10,997 bases of DNA, taken from contig NW_013651967.1 of NCBI RefSeq assembly GCF_000499385.1, positions 1 to 10,997 of the forward strand. Reading direction: 5' to 3'. This document shows, piece after piece, positions 1 to 7,906 of this stretch. Origin of the DNA: Eimeria necatrix. Its lineage: Eukaryota > Apicomplexa > Conoidasida > Eucoccidiorida > Eimeriidae. Positions within the stretch are counted from its first letter, which is position 1; the number at the start of each line of letters is the position of its first letter. Position numbers and translations under genes: made by a program. The notes under the pieces were generated by a model. The model worked only from the letters and a program-made list of their open reading frames with translations, was not told the origin of the DNA and did not search any database.

Positions 1-135
1 CAGGCGGTCTACTGTGCAAAGACAGTACGCCGAAGCGCTAGCATGGCTGCCCTAATATACACGCAATGCGAATATTTAGGGGTATCTTGCCAGATCTCGC
101 CGTCTGCGTTCGACACATCTTGTGATTGCTGCTAA
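1..135 (+). other. Open frame running in from the left edge, Cys-rich end
   Basis: The frame is open from base 1 to a TAA at 133-135, giving 44 codons. A first internal ATG at 43 sits in a good initiation context (A at -3, G at +4). The last 22 residues contain five cysteines, ending in Cys-Asp-Cys-Cys. I do not recognise the peptide. It could be the end of an exon that begins outside the window, a small secreted-type ORF, or chance. A 44-codon open stretch is not statistically notable, so confidence is low. Confidence 0.1.
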
Positions 136-466
136 GAAGTTAAATGAGATGCTGAGCACAAGCCAAGGAGCTGCTCGTTTTACTGGTGCCGGCAGTGAAG
201 AGAAAATTACGCCTGAAGCTTGTACGTACTTTGCGAAGGAGGACCAGGTTGCAGGGGACGGTTTGTCTCAAACTTTCACGCGCCCTTTTTGGTGACTTCA
301 TAATGTGCCAGGCTGGCACTTGATTTCTGATGCTGACCACTAGCTGGTATGTGTTGCATCCGCAGAATGGTCAAACAGACAGTATGTTCCAAGGAACCGA
401 ATGTAGGCGCCACAGTCTTCTTATCCGTCGACATGCGGCATTTCCCCCATTTCGCTTGGCAGCAAA

Positions 467-679
467 CTAGGAAGTGTCCTCCATAATGGGGCTTTTGCTT
501 TTTGGGCGCGTTTTGTCTGTGCAGTAAGTCTTGAAGTGTCCGTCTTCTGCTTGGCCTCCACAGGCAGAACACGGTGCCGCCTCTAGCACACCTAGCTTAG
601 CCGCAAGTTTTGTTGTGGGTGACCTCACGACGATTCGTCTGAAGAGAGGAGTGAATTCTGTCCTTTTGAAGGCAAAGTA
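467..679 (-). other. Minus-strand open frame with a Cys/His cluster (possible transposon or zinc-finger remnant)
   Basis: This frame is open for 70 codons between TAA (682-680) and TAG (469-467), with no ATG near its start. From 571 downward it reads CSACGGQAEDGHFKTYC, a C-x2-C-x7-H-x4-C arrangement followed by a Lys/Arg-rich tail. That resembles a zinc-binding knuckle but has three extra residues between the second Cys and the His compared with the retroviral CCHC knuckle (C-x2-C-x4-H-x4-C). The tail ends at a stop, while an overlapping frame continues with more Cys and Lys residues, as expected after a frameshift in a decayed element. No reverse transcriptase, integrase or transposase motif is visible nearby. 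It may be a degraded mobile-element zinc-finger segment or coincidence. Confidence 0.15.
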
Positions 680-1194
680 TTACACTTTGCTTCATTTTGA
701 TGAGGAAAACGATTTCGAGCCTTAACTGAAGGCCGTATGTTTCATGCTTGCAGTGCCGTACAGCAGTATAGTGTCGCATTTTTAAGAGACGTCCGCCGCA
801 TGGTTGCACTCCAGCGTACGATATGTGTGTGAAATGTGGGTTGAGCACTTTTTGGAGGGCTGTAGGGAGCATGCCAGTGCAACCAAAATGTACCGGCCAG
901 ATGACGACCATGGTTGCAGCGGATTTTATTGAACGACACTGCATCATCATGGAATCCGCATTTCTCAACAAGTATTTTGTATCTGCAAATTTGTATACCT
1001 CTAACACGAGAAAACATCATTTGTTGACGTCGTTTGACTAGCACTGAAAGCCACATTCAGCTTTATAACCTCCAGAGCTAATCTTACCAACTACTTACTA
1101 GTAATAATATCAGGAAGCAAAATATAGCTTTACCTTCAAATTTAGAGGGGTTTCCAAGAATTCTCGTGTTCTTTCGGGGATATTTTATCTTTAG
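680..1194. other. Unassigned stretch
   Basis: Several overlapping frames of 70-136 codons are present on both strands, notably on the minus strand between 597 and 1056. They cover the same bases and none shows a recognisable motif, so I read them as shadows of one another. No repeat, tRNA-like fold or regulatory motif was seen. Confidence 0.5.
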
Positions 1195-1659
1195 TTGCCC
1201 TACTGGTGCTCCGCTCCACACAGTGCATATGATGGCAGCTTTACGCTGTGTCAGGGTCAAGAAGGCGCCTTGCCAATGCTCTCCAGGTATCCTGACAGGA
1301 GAAATAGATGTTTTGCAAGCTGTGTTGTTGAGTTTACCACGACGCGATCTTCATTTGACAAACGAGAATGTCTACTTTGTGCTGCATACGTTTCACCCAG
1401 TTTATGGCTTCTGCACTTAAAAAAGTGGAGTGACCCTTTCTACTCGCGTCTATTGACATTTGTTTTGATCCTTGTGGGGTGCCTTAGCTTGTGCATTTCG
1501 GGTTTTGATGGTATTTTGACTCTGCAGACTAAAACACGAATATTCGCTGCCTGTTTGTTTTGCATTTCTATGAGAGTGAAGTATTTCGGAGTCGTAAACG
1601 TGCAAGCTAGGCCTAGGGGAGATTTAGACTTGCGGGAGCATGCACGCGCATTGCTGTAA
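1195..1659 (+). other. Longest open frame in the window, with one hydrophobic segment; unrecognised
   Basis: The frame is open for 154 codons from just after a TAG to a TAA. The first ATG is at 1276, which would give about 127 residues. The N-terminal part is rich in Cys, Arg and Ser. A hydrophobic run near residues 88-112 (LLTFVLILVGCLSLC is its core) could span a membrane. The C-terminal end is basic. I recognise no family. In about 22 kb of double-stranded non-coding sequence, a frame of this length is expected now and then by chance. There is no promoter, splice pair or codon bias to argue otherwise, so it is listed mainly because it is the longest open stretch. Confidence 0.12.
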
Positions 1660-2786
1660 ACCATAGAGGCCCAAATGGAAGCTGCCGTGCTTAGAACGCA
1701 ACTCTGTTTCACACTGTGCCAGAAGACGCAACCCCCCCTTGATTTGTCAGATTGTAGGTGTGAAGACAGCTTCCCTGAAGGCCAAAAGCAGTTGCGCACA
1801 GGCATTCAACATGGAAAACTAATCTGGCTGGAGCGCCTTATTACTCTTCACTAGCATACCTTTATCCGCTTCATTCCAGATAGTAAGCAACCCTTGGCGG
1901 CTTTTGCATTCCAATGAGCAAACTGAAGGAACTGAAGGTGATTTGCTTACATAAAACGTTCAGTGTGATATTGCCAAGTCTGGACAGTTTTATGCACAGC
2001 AACGAATCTAGAGTGATGCGCAGATTGTTCTAATCTTTTGCATGATACTAAGGTTGTGAGACTTGGTAGTTTTGAGTCGCTCTTGGTCATAGTTGAACGC
2101 AGCACTGTTGATGCCAAGGCCCATTAATTTTTTGTTGGGATGCCTTTGTTGAAGCTAGTCTGCAGTTCTTCTCATAGTATCCCTAGGATAATCAACACTA
2201 AGGTAGTATGTGAAAAACAGAATTATACATTCATATCTGTTGCATTCTCGTTTGTGGCTCCTCGGGAAGTGTGTCTCGGCAGCATAATCTCGTTCAGAAA
2301 CGAATAACTTTACTTCTGTTGGCGTACCTTTGGTCAAGTTCCTGCAGCTGTACCAGCTTTTTGATGCATCGGGAGCTTTGCACTTTCAAGCAAAGCTCAA
2401 TATGCTCATGCGCATCAAATTGCGAATCGATGTATCACTGGAGCAAACTTATCTCGCTGGATCGTGAGCTTGAGTAAGTCACGCCACTCCCCTTTCATTC
2501 TATCTGATGTAAAGTAATCGCCAAGTTTATGAACAACAGGTAGTACGAGCTGTGTCACGTCATGACTATGGCGTACACTGTTTGCGAAAGCAATGCGCGC
2601 AAGCTAAAACTAGGCCTCATTATCAGCATAGGCGTACGACCTTTCTTGCTGGACTGTTGGGAGGGACTTGAGTTTCCTCTTTGCTCGCCAGAGGAATCAT
2701 CAGCGTCTTGTGCTCGTTGAGTAGGCTATATATATTGGTTGTACTCTTTGGTATTGAAGAGCCTATGCTTTCTTAGGTAGCTCACC
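1660..2786. other. Unassigned stretch
   Basis: Nothing supportable was found. The open frames at 2155-2337 (minus) and 2271-2477 (plus) overlap each other and have no family signature. A short direct repeat (AACTGAAGG twice) lies at 1920-1938. Confidence 0.5.
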
Positions 2787-3013
2787 ACTCTGTTTTTTCA
2801 GGTGACTAGTGGCATTTTACATAACAATAGTTTTACTTCAAAACATATTTCGTGCTTTTCTTTAGTTTCTCGCTGGCATTAATGTGGCTACCAGAACCAA
2901 TGGTCTGTCGAACGTTGGAGCCAGCTATTGAAAAGCTATGTTTTTGCCTTTGGCACAGCGAGTTCATCAAGAACAGCCTCTGTAAAACTGAGCTTGTGAG
3001 GAAAAGCAATTAG
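2787..3013 (+). other. Two acceptor-like pyrimidine tracts and a short open frame
   Basis: Pyrimidine-rich tracts ending in CAG or TAG occur at about 2787-2802 (CTCTGTTTTTTCAG) and 2852-2865 (TGCTTTTCTTTAG). After the second, a frame open from 2831 runs to TAG at 3011-3013; from its ATG at 2882 it gives 43 residues. The peptide has several Cys and Trp residues but no recognised motif. Its 3' end overlaps the inverted repeat copy that starts at 2995, which makes a conserved coding exon less likely. Confidence 0.1.
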
Positions 3014-3065
3014 GATGCGCATAGCATTGGTGAACTGTCGGCGTGATTCACTACAATGCTGAACA
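2995..3065 (-). repeat. Truncated inverted copy of the repeat unit
   Basis: Read on the minus strand, 3065-3005 aligns without gaps to 3526-3586 on the plus strand at 55 of 61 positions. That alignment includes a perfect 19-base block (3065-3047 against 3526-3544). The outer end, 2995-3023, is a perfect 29-base inverted match to 3357-3385, beginning TGTGAGGAAAAGC on the plus strand. A short weaker similarity (GCTC..TTTTA) continues a few bases beyond the outer end and then fades. This is a partial copy of the direct units downstream, placed head-on to them. Confidence 0.85.
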
Positions 3066-3301
3066 TCATGAATGACTTTCAGCGCTTGTTTGATGATGCT
3101 GTTGACAACGGCATTGCCTCCTTTTTATTAGCGTAATTCTAGCGGTGTGTAGTGAGCCAAGATGTTCTGATTCGCAAATCTGCTTTGGTAGCTTTGGTGC
3201 TGCTGCGCGCTAATTCAGTAGCGCTGTCCGTGGAACATCAGACAACAAGAATAGATTGGCACTTTTGCAGATGTGAAATGCAGGATGTGTATTGAATTAC
3301 G

Positions 3302-3374
3302 CCGACCGCCCAAAAATGTTATGCGCATCCTAATTGCTCCGACAACCCAACAAAGTTATGCGCATCCTAATTGC
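3302..3374 (+). repeat. 37 bp partial tandem duplication at the head of the array
   Basis: The block 3302-3338 and the block 3339-3374 are near-identical. Both begin CCGAC, carry a CCCAA-type stretch, and end in ATGCGCATCCTAATTGC (17 bases identical, starting at 3321 and 3358). The same block opens the second full unit at 3551. It looks like a local slippage or unequal-exchange product of the unit's first 37 bases. Confidence 0.85.
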
Positions 3375-3550
3375 TTTTCCTCACATCTCTCGCTCATAAA
3401 TTTCAACTTTGAACCTTGTCGGATGGATTTGATCCGCAAGTGCGAGCATGGTTAACTTAAAAATGGCTGTTTAGGCTAAGGCTTTCCACATCCGGAAGTC
3501 AAACTGGTTTGTTATGACAGAGTGTATGTTCAGCATTGTAGTGAGTCACG
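3339..3550 (+). repeat. Direct repeat unit 1
   Basis: This is the first full unit of the array, about 212 bp from its opening CCGACAACCC to the base before the next CCGAAAGCCC. It shares with unit 2 a perfect 31-base block at 3458-3488 (repeated at 3691-3721), plus shorter blocks around ATGCGCATCC, CTCACAT and GGATGGATTT. It has no coding signature and no obvious terminal inverted repeat of its own. It could be a non-autonomous mobile element or a dispersed satellite-like unit. Confidence 0.85.
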
Positions 3551-3765
3551 CCGAAAGCCCAACAATGTTATGCGCATCCTAATTGCCTTGCTCTTTCTCA
3601 CATCGCTCGCTTTTAATGTACAACTCTGAATCTTACCGGATGGATTTCATTCGGTAGTGCGCGCAGTGAATTTTAGCTCATAGTTAAACCTAAAAATGGC
3701 TGTTTAGGCTAAGGCTTTCCATATCCGGACGTCAAACTGCTTTGTCATGACCGACTGTATGCCAG
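3551..3765 (+). repeat. Direct repeat unit 2
   Basis: This second unit follows unit 1 directly. It aligns over almost its whole length until similarity ends soon after TGTATG near 3760. It carries roughly 21 extra bases around 3670-3690, so the internal 31-base identical block is offset by 233 rather than 212. The substitutions between units are scattered, which suggests an old duplication. Confidence 0.85.
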
Positions 3766-4184
3766 GAAGGCAAAGCGCATGGAGAGCTGATACCTCTCTC
3801 TTCAGCAGCGTGACCACAAAACGGATAATTTGCAACCTCCGGTTATCTGCGCGGAAGATCGTGAGCGTTCCTAGCCGGGAACGCCCAGTTGGGCGCACTG
3901 CTATTCGTTGAACCTTAAAGACGCTCCTTGTATCAAGAAATCACTTTTGGGGTTCAGCATCCTCGAAACTACCACAGAAGATGAGCGTGGGCATAGCAGC
4001 CACACAGAACATACTTGGCAAATGCTTTACATCAAAATAACCTGCCGTCAACACCGCGCAATGCATCCACTGCGAAATAGCGCTACGTGCCTGTCTCAAA
4101 AGCTTTGTCATTGATGCTGTTAGACATTAGAGACATGAAATCATTTTATCAAATGGCGGTTATGAGGTTGTAAGCTACAGCTTC
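3766..4184. other. Unassigned stretch
   Basis: Overlapping frames of 64-68 codons occur on both strands (3704-3898 minus, 3908-4114 plus). They have no recognisable motif. No repeat or structural signal was seen. Confidence 0.5.
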
Positions 4185-4215
4185 GCGTATAGGGACTTTT
4201 TTTCGAACTATACGC
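4185..4215. repeat. Perfect 8 bp inverted repeat
   Basis: GCGTATAG at 4185-4192 pairs perfectly with CTATACGC at 4208-4215 across a 15-base loop that contains a run of seven T. Function unknown. Confidence 0.6.
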
Positions 4216-4228
4216 ATACAGGACGGTT

Positions 4229-4244
4229 GACGTTGCCAAACGTC
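4229..4244. repeat. Perfect 6 bp stem with 4-base loop
   Basis: GACGTT at 4229-4234 pairs with AACGTC at 4239-4244 around the loop GCCA, only 13 bases after the preceding inverted repeat. Such a stem is common by chance; it is noted because the two hairpins are adjacent. Confidence 0.5.
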
Positions 4245-4604
4245 TCCCACGGAAGTTGCGTTGCTACTGCGAAACACTGAAATTAGCACGTCAACAATTG
4301 ATCGCAAGAAATTTTCAAGCAGATGACAAGCCAGCTTGAAAAATGTTTCAAAGGCAGCCTAGTTGTACCTGGCGCCTCGAAAATCATAATGAAAGCTTTC
4401 AGCCAAAGCAGATGATAAAGGCGGTGGGTTTTTAATGTTGTTAGATTGATTAATTTGCAAGCAAGTACCGTGATTTCAAGGCGGCACTCTAGAAAATTTC
4501 ATTTGGACCACAATGGTGGAGTAACCATTTTACTATGCTGCGCCGCCCAGAAGGTATAAGCCCATCACAGATGCAGTATGTTAACACGTAAATGATGCTG
4601 TAAT
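4245..4604. other. Unassigned stretch
   Basis: I see no gene, repeat or structured element. A donor-like AAG/GTATAAG lies near 4552-4560 but has no convincing exon in front of it. Confidence 0.5.
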
Positions 4605-4838
4605 TTGGCGTGTAGTTTGGCGCGTGAGAGCTACCTTCAAATGCTTGTGGAGCCAGGAGATGAACGAGAACTTACTGCGTTCTTCTCTGTGTGCAGTGAT
4701 TCACTGGGAGAATCTTTCTTTCAAAGGCATATTAGGAGGAACGATGCAAATGAATGGCGTTTAGCAAGCCTCACTCTCCTGAAAGGATTGCAGTGGAGAT
4801 GGCGCACTTGTAATTGTTGCTTTTTTCCTCATTTCCAG

Positions 4839-5052
4839 AAGAGAAGATACAGAAGTGTATGCAATGCTTCACACGGCATACCTTAGGAACATGGTAGTGA
4901 GGGCACAGGATATCTCGTCTCCAGGCACACGCTGCATGGATCTCATAAAGTGCGCGCTGCTTTTCAGAGGGCGTTGTTTTAAAAAAGCCGCAGACATAAG
5001 CGATGGCAGCGATCAGGACGGGTTTACACGCAATTGTGTGGATTCGTCATAG
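4839..5052 (+). other. Candidate exon behind a strong splice acceptor; unrecognised product
   Basis: The tract TTGTTGCTTTTTTCCTC followed by ATTTCCAG (ending at 4838) is one of the best polypyrimidine-AG acceptors in the window. Immediately after it, the frame starting at 4840 is open for 70 codons to TAG at 5050-5052. The peptide begins REDTEVYAMLHTAYLRNMVV, is helix-like at first, and becomes Cys- and Asp-containing near its end. If real it could be a terminal exon or could splice out internally at ATG/GTAGTG near 4893. No AATAAA is seen soon after the stop, and no matching upstream exon in the right phase was found. I recognise no family; a chance coincidence of acceptor and frame remains likely. 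Confidence 0.2.
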
Positions 5053-5640
5053 AATTAAGTGCTTTGCCCATGCGGGACAAAAGTGAGCTTCTGCCTTCCT
5101 GCCACTTTCTCCTCGATGCAAATTCTCATGCAAGCAGAAGCTGAGGTTTATTTAGATTGTGCGTTTAATACGTGAAAGGCTAGAGCATGGGAACTGGTAT
5201 TGGTGCGCTAGCAGTGAGTTTTGCGTTTCAATGATCCTTTATCATACAGCGTCTTGCGGTGCGCGCTAGACATGCCGTGATCTCGCTTCGATGCTGGGAT
5301 ATATTTGTGCTCGTCGAGAGTTCTTAATTGGCTTCCTCGTTCTCCTGAAAGCTTCGCGTGTCAAAACATCGGGGGGTACATGCTTGCACCACATGAATTA
5401 ATCTTATTCACGTGAAATACTACATCGCTAAAGGCAGTACGACCGCTCTTGGTTTGCTTGGCTGGTTTGCGAAGGCGCCGGACAGTGAGAGCGGCTCACC
5501 AAATAATGGAGTTGCATGCGGCATTTGACGTGCAATTTGTACTATCAGTACGATAAGTTAAAACTCATCTCACTATGGAGATTTGTAGATCCAATTAATT
5601 GTCATGAAATAGTACCGTTGGTAATTGTGATGATAGTCGC
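5053..5640. other. Unassigned stretch with one 9 bp inverted repeat
   Basis: AGCTTCTGC at 5086-5094 pairs perfectly with GCAGAAGCT at 5134-5142 around a 39-base loop. Otherwise nothing supportable: no gene, no repeat family shared with the rest of the window. Confidence 0.5.
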
Positions 5641-5647
5641 TTCGGCA

Positions 5648-5696
5648 ATGGGAAGCGAGCCGGACGCAGGAGACGTTGCTTCTCACGTGGAGCGAG
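5648..5696 (+). other. Candidate short first coding exon with a good donor
   Basis: An ATG at 5648 in strong context (G at -3, G at +4) opens 16 codons plus one base. It ends at GAG/GTAGGT (donor GT at 5697-5698), close to the animal consensus. The stretch is locally more GC- and CpG-rich than its surroundings and contains CACGTG. The encoded start is MGSEPDAGDVASHVER. No acceptor or continuation could be paired with it, so this rests on local signals only. Confidence 0.12.
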
Positions 5697-5699
5697 GTA

Positions 5700-6160
5700 G
5701 GTGCTAGGTCCATAGTTTTCAGTATTCTTGCCGCGCATTACTTAACAAGTAAAATTTCCTCATAGTAACGACAGCCTTTTGGGAAACGAACTGTTCCAAA
5801 TAGTAGAGGAAGCAGTTCCTTATCCGCCACATCGTGCAACGTGCATGTGAGGACGTTCAAGCTGACCATGTATTCGCAGTATGTGGACAATGGTAATTTT
5901 GTATGATAAACTTATTGTCATTTGTTTACATAAACTTGGACTCAACAACGAAAAACGGAAGACCTGGCTATTGGAATAGCATCATTGCATTTGCAAGTAC
6001 TTGGTGAGAAGGCTCAAGCCTCTGGTTCATGTGAAGTAACGTAACGTCCCCACACTGGGGTTTCACTGACAGTGCAAGCGTATCAGTGTATTCGCCTTCC
6101 CACAAATGGCATTTTCGTATGATTACTCTGGCTAGCCATTCGTTGAATAGAGCTCCTAAC
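5700..6160. other. Unassigned stretch
   Basis: No gene or repeat seen. A small hairpin-capable CCCCACACTGGGG lies at about 6048-6060 after a doubled AACGT. Confidence 0.5.
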
Positions 6161-6200
6161 GGGGGATTGGATTAGGACTGGATAGGATACGGTGGATTAG
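6161..6200 (+). repeat. Degenerate GGATT/GGATA-rich stretch
   Basis: Within 40 bases the motif GGAT followed by T or A recurs about five times, including GGATTAGG. It is imperfect, strand-biased and purine-rich. It resembles, but is too irregular to call, an interstitial TTAGG-type telomere-like tract. Confidence 0.35.
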
Positions 6201-6422
6201 TGATTCGAGAGCACCTAGAAAATTTAGAAATATCCGACAACTTTGTATTAAGTTGAGCATAAGTGACTGCTAAATGCAGTAAGCACTTTCCATATGATCC
6301 ACAGTTACTGATTACTGCTCATCAGAGAACGATCACAACATGCGACCAAAATCAAAGATGCGATGCGATGTGATTCCTAAGTACAATGCGCGCAACCACT
6401 AGTGATAAGCGCTCTTGGACTT

Positions 6423-6668
6423 TCACATTTTAATTTTCTGGGCAGCATTCTGTCGCATCTTCTTGACTATGAGCTTTTGCGTGCAAAACATGACGTCAGG
6501 AGATAGCTGCAAGAAAATCGGTAGACCCTCTAATTTCTTTTTGCTTGGCCCTTTTACATTTACTTGACTGGAAAAGGCACTGCAAAAAAGTCTCATGCCT
6601 CTTAACTTCTTTGTTTTGGACTTTTTGGAACTAGAAATCAAAAGTATATCAAAATTTATCAGTCCCAT
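6423..6668 (-). other. Lys-rich minus-strand open frame; probably not a gene
   Basis: An ATG-initiated frame of 81 codons encodes a very basic peptide. It contains two loosely similar blocks: SSSKKSKTKKLRGMRLF, and NVKGPSKKKLEGLPIF about 10 residues further on. The plus strand here is simply T-rich (CTAATTTCTTTTTGC, AACTTCTTTGTTTTGG), so the Lys richness follows from base composition. No family is recognised and no splice or promoter signal supports it. Confidence 0.1.
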
Positions 6669-7438
6669 AGTCTTGTGAAATAGCTCCTCTGTTGCCTAAT
6701 GGATAGCTGAGCATCTACGGTCTTTCGCAACCCGAATTTTATTTCGCAGTGTGAGCTTTTAAAGACGAATTTTAATATCAAGTATTGAAGCTTGCACCAG
6801 CAATTAAACTGGTGGATGGTGGCAGCAGATGTAATCAATGCTTCTAAAAAGATGGCAGCGATGGAAAGCGGGGTGCAGTTTCAACGTTGTAGCACTTGAA
6901 CCGGTGAAGAAGACAGATGCTAACTCGAGCTTCTCTCCAAGAACTTTGCAAGACTGTATAATGAGTTTAAATTGGATGCACGTAAATCGCTACGAAGTGC
7001 AGGGACGCATTGCACTCGGGCAAACGGTTGCACTCACAGCTGAGCGTTTTTTTTTGAACATGGGCCTCTGACAAAACTGTAAATGTGACTGGAATTCTAA
7101 ATATCCATTCAGTTCGAAATATCTATGAGATATAAAACGCACACTGCGCACCCTAATGAAATCAAGCCCAAGACTGGGTAGTTGAAGACAACTACCTTTA
7201 CGATTTGCCGCAGGACGCATCGGCAAAGTAGTAGAGAGCAGTATCGTGCATGTCTTGGGTTTTCTACTAAGTTGATTCCTGACGCAGTTTGAGCTGTGCA
7301 TTCACTCAAGTCCATCATAAGCTGTTAAAAGCTGTTTGCATCACAAAGGGGAACGTTGTGAAGCGATGGAATAAGGCCCCTGCGTTCTAAAGTGTTTCTA
7401 GGTGAAAGAAAATCCGTGCGACGTTTTGAGATCTTTAA
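6669..7438. other. Unassigned stretch
   Basis: Frames at 6838-7071 (plus), 6990-7301 (minus) and 7109-7318 (minus) overlap each other and have no recognisable motif. No repeats seen. Confidence 0.5.
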
Positions 7439-7669
7439 GGTTGTGCGGCTTCTCGTGCTAGCTGCGCGCCACCATTTGGTGCAGAGTGCAGAGGCCCAAG
7501 TCGAGCCAAAGATCTACAGGCGCTGCGTTTTACCCTGATGAAAAGAGAAAGTGGAGTTAGCCTAAAGGATACAGGGCTGTTCATCCAGTTTACTAATGTT
7601 GTTCTCGGAAAAAGATTTCTTGAACAACCCAAGGCTAGGCGCAAGATGTCCCGAAATCTGGCTTCATAG
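7439..7669 (+). other. Open frame without an early ATG; unrecognised
   Basis: The frame is open for 76 codons from just after a TAA (7436-7438) to TAG. Its only upstream-half starts are non-ATG; the first ATG is about 35 codons in. The second half is mixed hydrophobic and basic (KDTGLFIQFTNVVLGKRF). I recognise no domain. It lies directly upstream of the M13-like remnant in another frame, so the two might be parts of one decayed gene, but nothing in the sequence shows this. Confidence 0.12.
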
Positions 7670-7672
7670 GGA

Positions 7673-7906
7673 GTGTGTCAAGGCATAGCACTGCGAAATG
7701 CCCTGGCTGATAGCTCAGGGCCCGGTAGATGTAGCGTGGAGCCCAAATATGCGGCGCTTCAATGGTTTTTCGTGAACATCGGCATGAACTGCACTTCGAC
7801 TCGTGAAAATTTTATCCGCTCACTTCCTCATTTGATGATAGTAATCGAGCTTGTAACGACGGATGAGCATAAAGTAAGGAAAAGTGCCCGGTACAGTACG
7901 GCTTGA
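7673..7906 (+). pseudogene. Possible remnant of an M13 (neprilysin-like) peptidase C-terminal segment
   Basis: The frame is open for 77 codons from a GTG to TGA. In its middle it reads KYAALQWFFVNIGMNC, then a stretch of about 25 residues, then TDEHKVRKSARYSTA. M13 peptidases end with a Tyr-x-x-x-Gln-Leu-Phe-Phe segment, a Cys about seven residues on, and then a Thr/Asp-x-His-x-x-x-x-x-Arg-Tyr/Val segment leading to a final Cys-containing tail. The order and spacing are similar, but the Gln-Trp-Phe-Phe substitution, the shorter gap to Cys and the stop straight after the Arg-Tyr segment all argue for decay. The HExxH and ExxxD zinc motifs are not visible upstream. This is a weak family resemblance from memory and could be chance. 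Confidence 0.17.

Noticed and set aside
531..725. Plus-strand frame ending in an LKRGVNSVLLKAKYY-like stretch
   Set aside because: It overlaps the minus-strand Cys/His frame and shows no domain. The protein-like look covers only a short run.
742..1056. Two long overlapping minus-strand frames (597-1007 and 742-1056)
   Set aside because: They are alternative frames of the same bases, with no motif and no splice or start support.
2402..2424. ATGCGCATCAAATTGC resembles the ATGCGCATCCTAATTGC core of the repeat units
   Set aside because: The similarity does not extend to either side beyond the short core, so it is probably chance.
5380..5420. His-Glu-Leu-Ile-Leu as a possible metalloprotease zinc motif
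   Set aside because: The second His of HExxH is absent, and the frame closes a few codons later.
5513..5520. TGCATGC motifs (also near 10127 and 10985) as an apicomplexan promoter signature
   Set aside because: There are only about three copies, not clustered upstream of any gene. This is not enough to infer an apicomplexan host.
6357..6371. GATGC repeated three times
   Set aside because: Too short to be a meaningful microsatellite.
6690..6706. TTGCCTAATGGATA looks like a tRNA A box (tRNA-Arg-like)
   Set aside because: No B box of GGTTCRANNCC type follows at the right distance, and no acceptor or anticodon stem can be formed. At best it is a worn SINE head.
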